The position numbers were made by a program, and so were the translations under genes. Positions 1-15,386 of a stretch of DNA of 64,000 nucleotides are shown one piece after another (position 1 is the first letter of the stretch; every line of letters begins with the position of its first letter). The stretch is taken from assembly GCF_031323975.1 (NCBI RefSeq), contig NZ_JAVIWS010000001.1, positions 1,488,001 through 1,552,000 of the forward strand, written 5' to 3'. The notes beneath the pieces are model-generated. The model was not told where the DNA came from. It searched no databases and saw only the letters and a program-made list of their open reading frames with translations. This DNA comes from Escherichia ruysiae. GTDB lineage: Bacteria; Pseudomonadota; Gammaproteobacteria; Enterobacterales; Enterobacteriaceae.

Positions 1-312
<312 letters not shown>

Positions 313-322
313 AGGCTGAAAC

Positions 323-1478
<1,156 letters not shown>

Positions 1479-1484
1479 TCAACA

Positions 1485-1509
1485 GCGGAGATCCCTTAAG
1501 GATCTCCGC
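1485..1509 (+). terminator. Perfect intergenic hairpin after srlD
   Basis: A 10-bp perfect inverted repeat (GCGGAGATCC and its complement) with a 5-nt loop, 7 nt after the srlD stop. There is no run of T after it, so it is more likely an mRNA-stabilising or attenuating stem between srlD and gutM than a strong terminator. Confidence 0.5.
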
Positions 1510-1521
1510 GAGACTAATAGA

Positions 1522-1553
1522 ATGCCTGATGCGCTACGCTTCTCAGGCCTACA
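1522..1553. repeat. REP element
   Basis: A GCCTGATGCG...CAGGCCTAC palindromic unit typical of enterobacterial REP sequences, lying between srlD and gutM. Confidence 0.75.
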
Positions 1554-1583
1554 GGACTTCCGCCACTACATTAAGGAGAAGTT

Positions 1584-1943
1584 ATGGTATCCGCACTCAT
1601 CACCGTCGCCGTTATCGCCTGGTGCGCGCAACTGGCCTTAGGCGGTTGGCAAATTTCTCGTTTTAATCGAGCCTTCGACGCGCTCTGCCAGCAAGGGCGC
1701 GTCGGTGTAGGCCGTTCCAGTGGGCGCTTTAAGCCACGGGTCGTGGTCGCCATCGCCCTGGACGATCAGCAGCGCGTCACCGACACCTTGTTTATGAAAG
1801 GACTGACCGTTTTCGCCCGACCACAAAAAATTCCCGCAATTAAGGGTATGTATTCTGGTGATTTGAGGCCCGATGTGATCTTTCCCCGTGATCCACTATC
1901 ACAGAATGCTCTATCATTGGCGCTTAAACTGAAACGTGGATAA
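1584..1943 (+). CDS. srlM: Sorbitol operon activator GutM
   Basis: A 119-residue protein known as the activator of the glucitol operon. It begins with a hydrophobic stretch (about residues 2-22, VSALITVAVIAWCAQLAL), so it may be membrane-anchored, followed by a small basic domain. A strong AAGGAG lies 7 nt before the ATG. It is placed between srlD and srlR, the usual operon order; the two regulators together set sorbitol induction. No recognisable helix-turn-helix is seen, so the activation mechanism is not evident from the sequence. Confidence 0.93.
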   Translation: MVSALITVAVIAWCAQLALGGWQISRFNRAFDALCQQGRVGVGRSSGRFKPRVVVAIALDDQQRVTDTLFMKGLTVFARPQKIPAIKGMYSGDLRPDVIFPRDPLSQNALSLALKLKRG

Positions 1944-2009
1944 TTTCGTTGTGAATGTTACTTGCTTGCGAAGTTATCATTTTGAAACCTAAATCAGGTA
2001 ATCACGCCC

Positions 2010-2783
2010 ATGAAACCTCGTCAGCGTCAGGCCGCCATTCTGGAGTACCTGCAAAAGCAGGGGAAATGCTCGGTTGAAGAATTGGCGCAATACTTTGACA
2101 CCACAGGCACCACCATTCGCAAAGATCTGGTTATTCTGGAACATGCAGGAACCGTCATCCGTACCTATGGCGGCGTGGTGTTAAATAAAGAGGAATCCGA
2201 TCCGCCTATCGATCATAAAACGCTCATCAACACCCGCAAGAAAGAGCTGATTGCGGAAGCCGCCGTCAGTTTTATTCATGATGGCGATTCGATCATTCTT
2301 GATGCTGGCAGTACCGTGTTGCAGATGGTCCCCATGCTCTCGCGCTTTAATAACATCACGGTGATGACCAACAGCCTGCATATCGTCAACGCGCTATCCG
2401 AACTGGATAACGAACAAACCATCCTGATGCCAGGCGGAACATTTCGCAAAAAATCGGCCTCATTTCACGGGCAACTGGCAGAGAATGCCTTCGAGCATTT
2501 CACCTTCGATAAATTATTTATGGGCACCGACGGCATCGATCTCAATGCGGGCGTAACCACGTTCAACGAGGTCTATACCGTCAGTAAGGCAATGTGCAAT
2601 GCCGCGCGCGAAGTGATTTTGATGGCTGACTCATCGAAGTTTGGCCGTAAAAGCCCCAACATAGTTTGCAGTCTTGAAAGCGTCGATAAGCTGATTACCG
2701 ACGCAGGTATCGATCCGGCGTTTCGTCAGGCGCTGGAAGAGAAAGGGATCGACGTGATCATTACCGGAGAGAGCAATGAGTGA
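2010..2783 (+). CDS. srlR: Sorbitol operon repressor, DeoR family
   Basis: A 257-residue DeoR-type repressor. The N-terminal winged helix-turn-helix is at about residues 6-57 ([20 protein letters not shown]) and is followed by a sugar-phosphate sensing domain containing the family features DAGST and MADSSKFGR. It represses srlAEBD-gutM-srlR-gutQ in the absence of sorbitol. The last 8 nt overlap the gutQ start, pointing to translational coupling. A 66-bp gap separates it from gutM. Confidence 0.95.
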   Translation: MKPRQRQAAILEYLQKQGKCSVEELAQYFDTTGTTIRKDLVILEHAGTVIRTYGGVVLNKEESDPPIDHKTLINTRKKELIAEAAVSFIHDGDSIILDAGSTVLQMVPMLSRFNNITVMTNSLHIVNALSELDNEQTILMPGGTFRKKSASFHGQLAENAFEHFTFDKLFMGTDGIDLNAGVTTFNEVYTVSKAMCNAAREVILMADSSKFGRKSPNIVCSLESVDKLITDAGIDPAFRQALEEKGIDVIITGESNE

Positions 2784-3741
2784 AGCACTACTAAACGCAG
2801 GGCGTCAGACGTTAACCCTGGAGTTGCAGGAAGCAAGCCGTTTACCGGAACGTCTGGGCGATGATTTTGTTCGCGCCGCCAATATCATCCTGCACTGCGA
2901 AGGCAAAGTGGTGGTTTCGGGAATTGGCAAATCGGGCCACATTGGTAAGAAAATCGCCGCAACGCTTGCCAGTACCGGCACACCGGCTTTTTTTGTCCAT
3001 CCCGCAGAAGCACTGCACGGCGATCTGGGAATGATTGAAAGCCGCGATGTGATGCTGTTTATCTCTTACTCCGGTGGCGCGAAGGAACTGGATCTGATCA
3101 TTCCGCGTCTGGAAGATAAATCCATCGCGCTGCTGGCGATGACCGGCAAACCGACATCACCGCTGGGTCTGGCGGCGAAAGCAGTGCTGGATATTTCCGT
3201 CGAACGCGAAGCCTGCCCGATGCACCTTGCGCCGACCTCCAGCACTGTGAATACCCTGATGATGGGTGACGCACTAGCGATGGCAGTCATGCAGGCGCGC
3301 GGTTTTAATGAAGAAGATTTTGCCCGCTCCCACCCTGCCGGCGCGCTGGGCGCTCGCTTGCTGAATAAAGTACATCATCTGATGCGCCGTGATGACGCCA
3401 TCCCGCAGGTGGCGTTAACCGCCAGCGTGATGGATGCGATGCTGGAACTCAGCCGCACCGGTCTGGGGCTGGTGGCAGTATGTGACGCTCAACAACAGGT
3501 ACAAGGCGTCTTTACTGACGGCGATTTACGTCGCTGGCTGGTTGGCGGCGGCGCACTCACCACGCCAGTTAATGAAGCGATGACGACAGGCGGCACCACA
3601 CTACAGGCGCAAAGTCGCGCCATCGACGCTAAAGAGATCCTGATGAAGCGCAAAATCACTGCCGCACCGGTGGTGGATGAAAACGGCAAACTCACCGGCG
3701 CAATTAACCTGCAGGATTTCTATCAGGCCGGGATTATTTAA
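2776..3741 (+). CDS. gutQ: D-arabinose 5-phosphate isomerase GutQ
   Basis: A 321-residue isomerase interconverting ribulose 5-phosphate and arabinose 5-phosphate, the first step toward KDO; it is a paralogue of KdsD. An N-terminal SIS domain contains [11 protein letters not shown] and HGDLGMI; two CBS domains occupy roughly residues 200-321. It overlaps srlR by 8 nt and is the last gene of the sorbitol operon. Its stop overlaps the convergent norR stop by 4 nt, so no spacer separates the two units. Confidence 0.95.
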   Translation: MSEALLNAGRQTLTLELQEASRLPERLGDDFVRAANIILHCEGKVVVSGIGKSGHIGKKIAATLASTGTPAFFVHPAEALHGDLGMIESRDVMLFISYSGGAKELDLIIPRLEDKSIALLAMTGKPTSPLGLAAKAVLDISVEREACPMHLAPTSSTVNTLMMGDALAMAVMQARGFNEEDFARSHPAGALGARLLNKVHHLMRRDDAIPQVALTASVMDAMLELSRTGLGLVAVCDAQQQVQGVFTDGDLRRWLVGGGALTTPVNEAMTTGGTTLQAQSRAIDAKEILMKRKITAAPVVDENGKLTGAINLQDFYQAGII

Positions 3742-5252
3742 TCCTTCAATCCCAGACGTTTCGCCAGCCGATGCAGGTTGGCGACGTCGGTTTCCAGCAT
3801 CCGCGCGCAGGCGGCCCAGTTGTTATGATTTTGTGCCAGTGCCTGGCGAATAGTTTCACGCTGGAACGCTTCTGTCGCTTCACGCAGATTTTGCTTAATA
3901 ACGGGCACCGCCGCCGCTTCTGGCGGCGGCACCGTCACTTCTGGAAAAGCAAAATGTTGCGCCTCGAGAATCACTTCATCGCCGCTGCGGGTCGCTCTCG
4001 CCAGCACTACCGCCCGATGAATAGCATGTTCCAGTTCGCGCACGTTCCCCGGAAAACTGTAGTGTTGCAGTAAATTTCGCGCACTGGCGCTTAATACCAC
4101 GCGGGAAAGCCCCAGCCGCAGGCGGCACTGCTCGCAGAAATACCCCGCCAGCAGAATGACGTCATCGCCCCGCTCACGCAGCGGCGGCACCGAAAGTGGA
4201 AACACGCTCAGGCGATGAAACAAGTCGGCGCGGAATCGCCCTGCCAGCACCTCTTCACGCAAGTCGCGGTTAGTCGCCGCCAGTACGCGCACATCGACCC
4301 GCAAACTGCGGTCATCGCCAACGCGCTGAATATCGCCATACTGCAACACCCGCAGCAGCTTGGCCTGCAATGCCAACGACAACTCGCCGATCTCATCGAG
4401 AAACAGCGTGCCGTTATCCGCCATTTCAAACTTCCCGCTGCGGTTACTGATAGCGCCAGTAAACGCTCCTTTCACATGCCCGAACAGTTCACTTTCCGCC
4501 ACACTTTCCGGCAGTGCGGCACAGTTGAGATAGACCAGCGGATTCACCGCCCGTGGCGAGGCTTCATGAATCGCTTTCGCCACCAGCTCCTTACCGGTTC
4601 CCGTCTCACCGCTGATTAAGACGTTGAGATCGGACGCCGCCACAATCTCAATCTCTTTTTTTAATTGCGTCATACCTGGCGACAGACCGATCATCTGCGT
4701 CTGTTTCACCGCTTCAAACGGCGCGGCATCGCCCGGCAGCATATTCTGGCTTTCCAGTTGCTCAATCAGCAACGCATTGCTTAACGCTCCCGCCGCCAGC
4801 GCGGCAATCAGGCGTAACTCTTCGTCGCTGAAAACATCGAACTGATCGGGCTGCATCCCGTCGAGCGTCAGTGCGCCGATCAGGTTTTGCCCGGCAAACA
4901 ACGGCAGACCAACGCAGGCGTGAACCTTCAGACTCTCCTGCCCGGGAATCAAACCGTCATAGGGATCGGGCAATTCGCTGTCTGCGGGAAAGCGCACCAC
5001 ATCACCCGCGCGGGCAATCGCTTCCAGCCGTGGATGACCTTCCAGCGCAAAGCGTCTACCGAGTACATCCTTCGCCAGCCCGTCGATGGCAAGCGGAATA
5101 AACTGCCGCGAGTCGTAACGTAGCAACGCAGACGCATCGCACTCCAGCACCTGACGCAGCGTGGTGATCAGGCGCTGAAAACGATCCTGATGACCAATCC
5201 CACGCTGCAATTCGATGGCGATATTCGCCAGCACATCAACGGAAAAACTCAT
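3738..5252 (-). CDS. norR: Nitric oxide-responsive sigma-54 activator NorR
   Basis: A 504-residue enhancer-binding protein. The N-terminal GAF domain binds a non-haem iron that senses NO; the residues reported as important for it (Arg75, Arg81, Asp99, His111, Asp131) are all present at those positions. The central AAA+ domain has the Walker A GETGTGKE (215-222) and the sigma-54 contact loop GAFTGA; a C-terminal Fis-type helix-turn-helix ends the protein. Divergent from norVW, which it activates through three operators in the 186-bp gap. It appears fully intact. Confidence 0.97.
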   Translation of the reverse strand: MSFSVDVLANIAIELQRGIGHQDRFQRLITTLRQVLECDASALLRYDSRQFIPLAIDGLAKDVLGRRFALEGHPRLEAIARAGDVVRFPADSELPDPYDGLIPGQESLKVHACVGLPLFAGQNLIGALTLDGMQPDQFDVFSDEELRLIAALAAGALSNALLIEQLESQNMLPGDAAPFEAVKQTQMIGLSPGMTQLKKEIEIVAASDLNVLISGETGTGKELVAKAIHEASPRAVNPLVYLNCAALPESVAESELFGHVKGAFTGAISNRSGKFEMADNGTLFLDEIGELSLALQAKLLRVLQYGDIQRVGDDRSLRVDVRVLAATNRDLREEVLAGRFRADLFHRLSVFPLSVPPLRERGDDVILLAGYFCEQCRLRLGLSRVVLSASARNLLQHYSFPGNVRELEHAIHRAVVLARATRSGDEVILEAQHFAFPEVTVPPPEAAAVPVIKQNLREATEAFQRETIRQALAQNHNNWAACARMLETDVANLHRLAKRLGLKD

Positions 5253-5264
5253 CTTTGCCTCACT

Positions 5265-5320
5265 GTCAATTTGACTATTGATATTGTCATATTGACCATT
5301 TTATTGATAGTCATTTTGAC
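5265..5320. promoter_or_regulatory. Three NorR binding sites
   Basis: Three copies of GTCA-N3-TGAC (fitting the GT-N7-AC NorR consensus) at 5265-5275, 5286-5296 and 5310-5320, spaced 21 and 24 bp. They lie between divergent norR and norV upstream of the sigma-54 promoter, as expected for an enhancer that nucleates a NorR hexamer. Confidence 0.92.
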
Positions 5321-5375
5321 TACTCACTAATGAGCATAAATTAATTTATACATTAAAAACAATCAGATAAAAAAC

Positions 5376-5391
5376 TGGCACGCAATCTGCA
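5376..5391 (+). promoter_or_regulatory. Sigma-54 promoter of norVW
   Basis: TGGCACGCAATCTGCA has the -24 GG at 5377-5378 and the -12 GC at 5389-5390 with correct 12-bp periodicity. It lies 48 bp before the norV ATG and 55 bp downstream of the last NorR site. Confidence 0.9.
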
Positions 5392-5438
5392 ATTAACAAG
5401 ACATCTTTTTAGAACACGCTGAATAAATTGAGGTTGCT

Positions 5439-6878
5439 ATGTCTATTGTGGTGAAAAATAACATTCATTGGGTGGGTCAACGTGACTGGGAAGTTCGTGA
5501 TTTTCACGGCACGGAATATAAAACGCTGCGCGGCAGCAGCTACAACAGCTACCTCATCCGCGAAGAAAAAAACGTGCTGATCGACACCGTCGACCATAAA
5601 TTCAGCCGCGAATTTGTGCAGAACCTGCGTAATGAAATCGATCTGGCGGATATCGATTACATCGTGATTAACCATGCAGAAGAGGACCACGCCGGGGCGC
5701 TGACTGAACTGATGGCGCAAATTCCCGATACGCCGATCTACTGTACAGCCAACGCTATCGACTCGATAAATGGTCATCACCATCATCCGGAGTGGAATTT
5801 TAATGTGGTGAAAACTGGCGACACGCTGGATATCGGCAACGGCAAACAGCTCATTTTTGTCGAAACACCAATGCTGCACTGGCCGGACAGCATGATGACT
5901 TACCTGACAGGCGACGCGGTGCTGTTCAGTAACGATGCTTTCGGTCAGCACTACTGCGACGAGCATCTGTTCAACGATGAAGTGGATCAGACCGAGCTTT
6001 TCGAGCAGTGCCAGCGTTACTACGCCAATATCCTGACGCCGTTCAGCCGCCTGGTAACGCCGAAAATTACCGAGATCCTGGGCTTTAACTTGCCAGTCGA
6101 TATGATAGCGACCTCTCACGGCGTGGTATGGCGCGATAACCCGACGCAAATTGTCGAGCTGTACCTGAAATGGGCGGCGGATTATCAGGAAGACAGAATC
6201 ACCATTTTCTACGACACAATGTCGAATAATACCCGCATGATGGCTGACGCTATCGCCCAGGGGATCGCGGAAACCGACCCGCGCGTAGCGGTGAAAATTT
6301 TCAACGTCGCCCGAAGCGATAAAAACGAAATCCTGACCAATGTCTTCCGCTCAAAAGGCGTGCTGGTCGGCACTTCGACGATGAATAACGTGATGATGCC
6401 GAAAATCGCCGGGCTGGTGGAGGAGATGACCGGATTGCGCTTTCGTAATAAACGCGCCAGTGCTTTCGGCTCTCACGGCTGGAGCGGCGGTGCGGTGGAT
6501 CGTCTTTCCACGCGCCTGCAGGATGCAGGTTTCGAAATGTCGCTTAGCCTGAAAGCCAAATGGCGACCGGATCAGGACGCTCTGGAGTTATGCCGTGAAC
6601 ACGGTCGTGAAATTGCCCGTCAATGGGCGCTTTCGCCGCTGCCGCAGAACACGGTGAATACGGTGGTTAAAGAAGAAACCTGTGCCACCACGACGGCTGA
6701 CCTCGGCCCACGGATGCAATGCAGCGTCTGCCAGTGGATTTACGATCCGGCAAAAGGCGAGCCAATGCAGGACGTTGCGCCAGGAACGCCGTGGAGTGAA
6801 GTCCCGGATAACTTCCTGTGCCCGGAATGTTCACTCGGCAAAGACGTCTTTGACGAACTGGCATCGGAGGCAAAATGA
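5439..6878 (+). CDS. norV: Anaerobic nitric oxide reductase flavorubredoxin
   Basis: A 479-residue flavorubredoxin that reduces NO to N2O without oxygen. The N-terminal metallo-beta-lactamase domain carries the di-iron ligands (H79-x-E81-x-D83-H84 visible); a flavodoxin-like FMN domain follows at about 250-400; the C-terminal rubredoxin shows CSVCQWIY and CPECSLGK. Full length, unlike the internally deleted norV known in some O157:H7 lineages. It receives electrons from NorW, whose ATG overlaps the norV stop by 4 nt. Transcribed from the adjacent sigma-54 promoter. Confidence 0.97.
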   Translation: MSIVVKNNIHWVGQRDWEVRDFHGTEYKTLRGSSYNSYLIREEKNVLIDTVDHKFSREFVQNLRNEIDLADIDYIVINHAEEDHAGALTELMAQIPDTPIYCTANAIDSINGHHHHPEWNFNVVKTGDTLDIGNGKQLIFVETPMLHWPDSMMTYLTGDAVLFSNDAFGQHYCDEHLFNDEVDQTELFEQCQRYYANILTPFSRLVTPKITEILGFNLPVDMIATSHGVVWRDNPTQIVELYLKWAADYQEDRITIFYDTMSNNTRMMADAIAQGIAETDPRVAVKIFNVARSDKNEILTNVFRSKGVLVGTSTMNNVMMPKIAGLVEEMTGLRFRNKRASAFGSHGWSGGAVDRLSTRLQDAGFEMSLSLKAKWRPDQDALELCREHGREIARQWALSPLPQNTVNTVVKEETCATTTADLGPRMQCSVCQWIYDPAKGEPMQDVAPGTPWSEVPDNFLCPECSLGKDVFDELASEAK

Positions 6879-8008
6879 GCAACGGCATTGTGATCATTGG
6901 TTCGGGCTTCGCCGCCCGCCAACTGGTGAAAAATATTCGCAAACAGGACGCCAGTATTCCATTAACCCTGATTGCCGCCGACAGCATGGATGAGTACAAC
7001 AAACCTGACCTCAGCCATGTGATCAGTCAGGGGCAACGTGCCGACGACCTTACCCGCCAGACGGCAGGTGAATTTGCCGAGCAGTTTAATCTGCGCCTGT
7101 TTCCGCACACCTGGGTGACGGATATCGATGCCGAAGCCCATGTGGTGAAAAGTCAGAATAATCAGTGGCAATACGACAAGTTAGTGCTGGCAACCGGTGC
7201 CAGCGCCTTTGTCCCGCCAGTGCCCGGGCGTGAGTTAATGCTGACGTTAAATAGTCAGCAAGAGTATCGCGCCTGTGAAACGCAACTGCGGGAAGCGCGG
7301 CGCGTATTGATTGTTGGCGGTGGTTTGATTGGTAGCGAACTGGCGATGGATTTTTGTCGTGCAGGCAAAGCGGTCACGCTAATCGACAACGCTGCCAGCA
7401 TTCTGGCGTCGTTAATGCCACCGGAAGTAAGCAGCCGCTTGCAGCATCGGTTGACGGAGATGGGCGTCCATCTGCTGTTGAAATCTCAGTTGCAGGGGCT
7501 GGAAAAAACGGATTCTGGCATTCGGGCAACGCTGGATCGCCAACGCAGCATCGAAGTAGATGCAGTAATTGCCGCCACCGGACTGCGCCCGGAAACCGCC
7601 CTGGCACGACGTGCCGGACTGACGATTAATCGCGGCGTTTGCGTCGATAGTTATCTGCAAACCAGTAATGCCGATATTTACGCGCTGGGCGATTGCGCGG
7701 AGATTAACGGTCAGGTATTGCCGTTCCTGCAGCCGATTCAACTTAGCGCGATGGTGCTGGCAAAAAATCTTCTCGGCAATAACACGCCGCTGAAACTACC
7801 GGCGATGCTGGTGAAAATCAAAACGCCGGAATTACCACTGCATCTGGCAGGGGAAACCCAGCGTCAGGATTTGCGCTGGCAGATTAATACCGAACGCCAG
7901 GGAATTGTGGCGCGCGGCGTTGACGATGCCGACCAGCTTCGCGCCTTTGTGGTCAGTGAGGATCGGATGAAAGAGGCGTTCGGATTGTTGAAAACGTTGC
8001 CGGTGTAG
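6875..8008 (+). CDS. norW: NADH:flavorubredoxin reductase
   Basis: A 377-residue FAD/NAD oxidoreductase that passes electrons from NADH to the rubredoxin domain of NorV. The N-terminal FAD motif is [10 protein letters not shown]; the internal NAD motif is [14 protein letters not shown]; a second FAD-binding GD motif is YALGDCAE. The ATG overlaps the norV TGA (ATGA), implying coupled translation. A BIME lies immediately downstream. Confidence 0.96.
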   Translation: MSNGIVIIGSGFAARQLVKNIRKQDASIPLTLIAADSMDEYNKPDLSHVISQGQRADDLTRQTAGEFAEQFNLRLFPHTWVTDIDAEAHVVKSQNNQWQYDKLVLATGASAFVPPVPGRELMLTLNSQQEYRACETQLREARRVLIVGGGLIGSELAMDFCRAGKAVTLIDNAASILASLMPPEVSSRLQHRLTEMGVHLLLKSQLQGLEKTDSGIRATLDRQRSIEVDAVIAATGLRPETALARRAGLTINRGVCVDSYLQTSNADIYALGDCAEINGQVLPFLQPIQLSAMVLAKNLLGNNTPLKLPAMLVKIKTPELPLHLAGETQRQDLRWQINTERQGIVARGVDDADQLRAFVVSEDRMKEAFGLLKTLPV

Positions 8009-8029
8009 GTGGGCTACTGTGCCCAAAAT

Positions 8030-8115
<86 letters not shown>

Positions 8116-8136
8116 GGTGTCCAAATGCAACACGCT

Positions 8137-10389
8137 TTATCCGTTCTGGACTTCACCCGCTAACCAACGCGCCGCAGCAATAACCCCCTGCCCCAGAGAC
8201 AACCCGCCATCGCCCGCCGGTAAACTCTGCGGGAAGAGCAACCTGAAATCAGCGAGATAATGCGCCAGGCGTGCGCGCAGCAAACGGTTATGAATAACGC
8301 CACCACTAAATACCAGCGTAGTGATACCCCGCATCGTAGCCTGCTCACGCATCAACGATGCAAAACCCTGCGCCAGCGCATCATGAAACGCCCACGCGCG
8401 TTGATTAACCGGAGCCTGCCAGTTCAGCCACTGCTGCCAGAAGGTGGCGAGATCCAGTTGATTATCTACCAACGGCATCGTTACCTGATGCTTCACGCCG
8501 TGGCACGAAGCCGCCAGCGCCTCCAGCGCACAAGCCGCTTCGCCTTCATAACTTAATGTGGCTGGCGCACAGTCCAGCGCCGCCGCCACAGCATCGAACA
8601 AACGCCCACACGATGACGCCAGCGGCGCGTTAATTCCACGCTCAATCGCCCGCGCCAGCACGCTCCAGTTTTGCTGTTGCACACTTGCCGTTTCAGGGTA
8701 ATTCTGCCACTGCGGCACAAAGCGCAGGCACTGCGCCAGCAGGTTACGCCACGGCTGCTTTGCAGCCAAATCGCCCCCCGGAAGCGCCACCGCAGGCAAG
8801 CCGCCCAGGTGCTCACATTCGCGATAGTTCACCCGCAGGCACTCGCCGCCCCACAAAGCGCCGTTCTCCCCCATACCGATACCGTCGAGCGTCAACGCAA
8901 TGACATCACCACCATCCAGCGGCCAGTGATGTTCTGCCAGACACGCCGCTGCGTGGGCATGATGATGAAGCACCGTTTGCGTCGGCAGACTCATCTCGCT
9001 TGCCCACTGGCTGGAGACATAGCCCGGATGCGCGTCATGCACAACGTATTGCGGGGTGAAATCGTAGATGTTTTGCATCAGGCGTAACGCTTCGCGCCAC
9101 TGCATCTGGATGCCATCGTCACTTAAATCGCCCAGATGCTGACTCAACACCGCTTGTTCACCGCGCACCAGGCAGAAGGTATTTTTCAGATCCGCACCAA
9201 GACACAGCACAGGCGGTATATTTTTAAAACCCGGAGGCAAAGCCAGCGCGTCCGGCACATACCCCCGCGAACGGCGCAGCATTTCGCCGCTTTCGCGCAC
9301 CACCGAATCATCCATCCGCTGCACGATGTCGCGGTTATGTATCAAGAATCCGTCGGCAATGCCCTGCAAATCCGCCAGCGCCTGTTCGTTGCTGATAGCC
9401 GGTGGTTTACCGCTCAGGTTGCCGGAGGTCATCACCAGCGGGCATTGCAGTTCCTGTAACAGCAAATGCTGAAGCGGATTCGCAGGCAACATCACCCCGA
9501 CTTCGTTAAGGCCAGGGGCGATATCATCACAAAGCTCAGGAACATATTTTTTATCCACCAGCACAATCGGCGCGGCGGGCGTGGTGAGCAACTGGCGCGC
9601 AGCGTCTGGTAAGACTTCTGCTGTTGGCAACATAACCGCCAGCGGTTTCGCCGGGCGATGTTTGCGCGCCCGAAGTGTCGCCACTGCGTTACTATTGCGT
9701 GCATCGCAGGCGAGATGAAATCCGCCAATCCCTTTGATGGCAACAATGTTTCCCATTTTTAACTGTGCAATAGCTGCCTGTAATGCCGCCTCTTGTTCCG
9801 CATGTTCACCATGACTTACCCATTCAAGATGCGGGCCACACTCCGGGCAGGCCACCGGCTGGGCGTGGAAGCGGCGATCGAGCGGATCGCGGTACTCTTT
9901 GTCACAGGCCGGACACAGCGGAAACGCCGCCATCACGGTAAACGGGCGGTCGTAAGGCATCGCGCGAATAATGGTGAAACGCGGGCCACAATGAGTACAG
10001 TTGATAAACGGATAACGATAACGCCGCTCGCCTGGGGTATTCATTTCGGCAAGACAGGCAGGGCAAGTAGCGGCATCGGGAACAATTTGCGTATTCATGG
10101 TGCCGCCTGTGCTCTGGCGGATGGTGAACTCGGTGGGCGGCTGTGGCCAGATAAACGGCTCACGCTCGACGCTATCAATACGCGCCAGCGGTGGGCAGTG
10201 CTGATGCAATTGAACAAGAAACGTTTCCGGGTCTTCCAGCAACCGGACTTCCACGCCATCGCCGTCATTACAGACATCGCCGTGAAGATTTAATTGCTGT
10301 GCCAGCTGCCAGACAAACGGACGAAAACCGACGCCCTGCACTTTGCCACGAATACGCAGTTGGACACCGCAAGATGTGTTTTTTGCCAT
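8137..10389 (-). CDS. hypF: Carbamoyltransferase HypF (hydrogenase cyanide ligand synthesis)
   Basis: A 750-residue protein that makes carbamoyl adenylate from carbamoyl phosphate and transfers the carbamoyl group to the C-terminal cysteine of HypE, the source of the CN ligands of NiFe hydrogenases. Domains in order: acylphosphatase ([13 protein letters not shown], Arg23), two Cys4 zinc fingers (CPAC...CTHC and CPAC...CPEC), a YrdC-like domain, and a Kae1-like domain with HHHAHAA. A start 24 codons further upstream is possible, but MAKNTS at 10389 gives the standard length. It lies downstream of hydN in the same orientation, 152 bp away. Confidence 0.96.
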   Translation of the reverse strand: MAKNTSCGVQLRIRGKVQGVGFRPFVWQLAQQLNLHGDVCNDGDGVEVRLLEDPETFLVQLHQHCPPLARIDSVEREPFIWPQPPTEFTIRQSTGGTMNTQIVPDAATCPACLAEMNTPGERRYRYPFINCTHCGPRFTIIRAMPYDRPFTVMAAFPLCPACDKEYRDPLDRRFHAQPVACPECGPHLEWVSHGEHAEQEAALQAAIAQLKMGNIVAIKGIGGFHLACDARNSNAVATLRARKHRPAKPLAVMLPTAEVLPDAARQLLTTPAAPIVLVDKKYVPELCDDIAPGLNEVGVMLPANPLQHLLLQELQCPLVMTSGNLSGKPPAISNEQALADLQGIADGFLIHNRDIVQRMDDSVVRESGEMLRRSRGYVPDALALPPGFKNIPPVLCLGADLKNTFCLVRGEQAVLSQHLGDLSDDGIQMQWREALRLMQNIYDFTPQYVVHDAHPGYVSSQWASEMSLPTQTVLHHHAHAAACLAEHHWPLDGGDVIALTLDGIGMGENGALWGGECLRVNYRECEHLGGLPAVALPGGDLAAKQPWRNLLAQCLRFVPQWQNYPETASVQQQNWSVLARAIERGINAPLASSCGRLFDAVAAALDCAPATLSYEGEAACALEALAASCHGVKHQVTMPLVDNQLDLATFWQQWLNWQAPVNQRAWAFHDALAQGFASLMREQATMRGITTLVFSGGVIHNRLLRARLAHYLADFRLLFPQSLPAGDGGLSLGQGVIAAARWLAGEVQNG

Positions 10390-10426
10390 TGAGTTATTCC
10401 CGCCATCATGAATTGCGTAACCCGCC

Positions 10427-10459
10427 CAGCCGGACACGAGCGCGTCGCATCCGGCAGTC
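10427..10459. repeat. Degenerate REP between hypF and hydN
   Basis: GCCGGACACGAGCGCGTCGC followed by ATCCGGC has REP character with a poorly conserved loop. It lies in the 152-bp gap between the two co-oriented genes. Confidence 0.5.
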
Positions 10460-10541
10460 ACAGGTCAGCGAAACCGCCCGCTCCGTATTCTACGAATATT
10501 TCCGGGAATTCCTTTGATGCCAGAACAGTTCTGTAAGATTT

Positions 10542-11069
10542 TTAGAACATCAGCGCCGTGCGGCGACGTTTTTCTGCGCTCAGTTGTTCAAGTTTATTAC
10601 GATCGACACAAATCAGCGCATGGGTCGGGCAAGCCGCCATACACGCCGGGCCGTCTTGACGATGGTTGCACAGGTCGCATTTATTGGCTTCGGCTTTGTC
10701 TGCACGTACATTCAGCCCCGCACCGCTGTTGCGAATCACCGGACGTACCACCACTTCCATCGCGCCATACGGGCAAGCCACAACGCAGGTTTTGCAACCA
10801 ATACAACGTTCCTGCATGACATGAACAAACCCTTTATCACGGCTGATAGCACCATTCGGGCAGACGTTAGCGCACGGTGCATCTTCACACTGACGGCAGA
10901 CTGTTGCCGTGGAAATGTTCACACCTTTAATGACATGGATACGCGGTAAAAAAGTTTCCGGGGTCAGCGATGCACAGTCCTGATTCTCCTGATGAGAAAC
11001 CACGCACGCCACTTCACAGGTACGGCAACCAATACATTTACTCGCGTCAGCAATGATGAAACGGTTCAT
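10542..11069 (-). CDS. hydN: Ferredoxin-like electron transfer protein HydN
   Basis: A 175-residue iron-sulfur protein with four [4Fe-4S] Cys clusters, e.g. CIGCRTCEVAC, CRQCEDAPCANVC, CIGCKTCVVACP, CDLCNHRQDGPACMAAC. A HycB/HydN-type electron carrier connected with formate dehydrogenase H activity and needed, with HypF, for hydrogenase maturation. An upstream in-frame start would add five residues; MNRFII at 11069 is preferred because GGAG lies a few bases upstream. It has its own sigma-54 promoter and FhlA-type enhancer, so it belongs to the formate regulon. Confidence 0.95.
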   Translation of the reverse strand: MNRFIIADASKCIGCRTCEVACVVSHQENQDCASLTPETFLPRIHVIKGVNISTATVCRQCEDAPCANVCPNGAISRDKGFVHVMQERCIGCKTCVVACPYGAMEVVVRPVIRNSGAGLNVRADKAEANKCDLCNHRQDGPACMAACPTHALICVDRNKLEQLSAEKRRRTALMF

Positions 11070-11107
11070 CAAATTCTCCAGCAATGACAGTTAATGCGCC
11101 GATACAT

Positions 11108-11122
11108 TCACAAATCATGCCA
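11108..11122 (-). promoter_or_regulatory. Putative sigma-54 promoter of hydN-hypF
   Basis: On the minus strand TGGCAT-GATTT-GTGA: the -24 element is good and the -12 element is imperfect (G conserved, final C missing). It lies about 40 bp upstream of the hydN ATG. Confidence 0.65.
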
Positions 11123-11177
11123 GTTTTTAATTTACTGTTATTTAAGGAAATTAAAATCTGTAATGCAGAAAAAACGA

Positions 11178-11213
11178 TGTCATCGACACAAGTGACGATG
11201 ACATGTGATGACA
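11178..11213. promoter_or_regulatory. Putative FhlA upstream activating sequence for hydN
   Basis: Repeated TGTCATCGACA (11178-11188), TGACGATGACA (11193-11203) and TGATGACA (11206-11213). The motif resembles the TGTC/GACA elements in the hyc-hyp control region in this window. It lies about 55-90 bp upstream of the sigma-54 promoter. Confidence 0.65.
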
Positions 11214-11217
11214 ATGT

Positions 11218-12228
11218 TTATCGCGAAAGAGCAATGAGGGAGTCGCGGCGGATCAGTTTTCCGCTGAAGGTTTTCGGCGGTGAGAAATTCCCGCCATCGA
11301 GCATAAAAATCAGCCGTCCAATAACTTCCTGAATCATCTCAGTCACCGGAATTTTTACGCTCGAGAGCGCCGGGATCGTGTACGGCGCCATGGCGATATC
11401 ATCAAATCCGATAACCGACACCTGCTCCGGCACCGCTACGCCGCGCTCGTGCAACGCTTTCATCGCCCCTATCGCCATATCGTCATTACTGGCAACCAAC
11501 GCGCTAAATTTAGCCCCACGTGCGAGCAACGTTTCTACTCCTTCGGCTCCGCTGGCGGGCGTCCATTTACCGTTAGCGATAAGTTTTTCATTGAGCGCAA
11601 TACCATGCTGCGCCAGCGCGTCTTTATATCCGGCAAGACGCTCAATGCTGGTGGGGGAATCCATCGAACCGGTAAGAAAAGCAATCTCCTGATGCCCGGC
11701 GTTTATCAACTCTACCACGGCGTTAAAGCTGGTCTGTTTATGATCGCACCAGACGCTATGGCTGCTGTTTTTGCGCAAGCGTCGATTGAGCACCATTATC
11801 GGCTGACTGTGCGCGTCAATAATGTCATCGATCTCATCCACGCTTAAAAAACGCGGGTAAATCATAATGGCGTCGCAGCGCAGATCCAGCAGATACTGAA
11901 TCGCCTGGCGCTCTTCTTCGGCGCTATGTTTACCATCAGCCAGCAACAGTTGGCGCCCTTTCTCTTCCGCCATCCGCGCGGCATGAAACAGTAATTCACT
12001 AAAATAAATGCCGTGGTAAAGCGTGTTGGTCACTACCAGCCCCAGCGTCTGAGTACTCTTCGCCGACAGATTGCGCGCCAGCAAATTTGGGCGGTAACCG
12101 CTCTCTTCTACCGCCTGAAACACGCGATCTTTCGTCTCCTGGCTGACGTAGCCATTACCTGAAAGCACGCGGGAAACGGTCGCTTTTGAAACCCCGGCGC
12201 GCTTCGCCACTTCCAGCATTGTCGTCAT
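11218..12228 (-). CDS. ascG: LacI-family repressor of the asc operon
   Basis: A 336-residue LacI/GalR repressor. The N-terminal helix-turn-helix is MLEVAKRAGVSKATVSRVLS; a periplasmic-binding-like effector domain follows, with VIGFDDI near the C terminus. Start at ATG 12228 (MTTML) gives the family length; two upstream ATGs are in frame but less well spaced from AAGGGA. Divergent from ascFB; two TGAAACCGGTTTCA-like operators lie in the 259-bp gap. The gene is intact here. The asc genes are reported as cryptic in K-12. Confidence 0.93.
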   Translation of the reverse strand: MTTMLEVAKRAGVSKATVSRVLSGNGYVSQETKDRVFQAVEESGYRPNLLARNLSAKSTQTLGLVVTNTLYHGIYFSELLFHAARMAEEKGRQLLLADGKHSAEEERQAIQYLLDLRCDAIMIYPRFLSVDEIDDIIDAHSQPIMVLNRRLRKNSSHSVWCDHKQTSFNAVVELINAGHQEIAFLTGSMDSPTSIERLAGYKDALAQHGIALNEKLIANGKWTPASGAEGVETLLARGAKFSALVASNDDMAIGAMKALHERGVAVPEQVSVIGFDDIAMAPYTIPALSSVKIPVTEMIQEVIGRLIFMLDGGNFSPPKTFSGKLIRRDSLIALSR

Positions 12229-12314
12229 TGTTTTCATCCCTTTACACGCAGTCATCGCAGTTTACTGCACCGTTTGCTGATTGTCCTTGCGCAATCAGCG
12301 GGAAAAATATTCAG

Positions 12315-12328
12315 GTGACCGGTTTCAC
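12315..12328. promoter_or_regulatory. AscG-type operator 1
   Basis: GTGACCGGTTTCAC, an imperfect palindrome close to the TGAAACCGGTTTCA AscG/GalR-type operator, located between ascG and ascF. Confidence 0.7.
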
Positions 12329-12389
12329 AAATATAAAAAATGAACAATTAACTCTCTTGCTTATTTAGTGATAACTATTCATGATTTTG

Positions 12390-12403
12390 TGAAACCGGTT
12401 TCT
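12390..12403. promoter_or_regulatory. AscG-type operator 2
   Basis: TGAAACCGGTTTCT matches the known AscG operator at 13 of 14 bases. It lies just downstream of a possible ascF promoter (TTGCTT at 12357-12362, 17-bp spacer, CATGAT at 12380-12385), so binding would block initiation. The promoter assignment is weak; the operator is strong. Confidence 0.8.
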
Positions 12404-12487
12404 TACTTCCGTTTCAGCATCGGCATTTTCCCGTCACGTCGACTGATAACAACTACCTCTACCCTACTGATAACAGGATAAAATCCG

Positions 12488-15378
<2,891 letters not shown>

Positions 15379-15386
15379 GCAACCGT

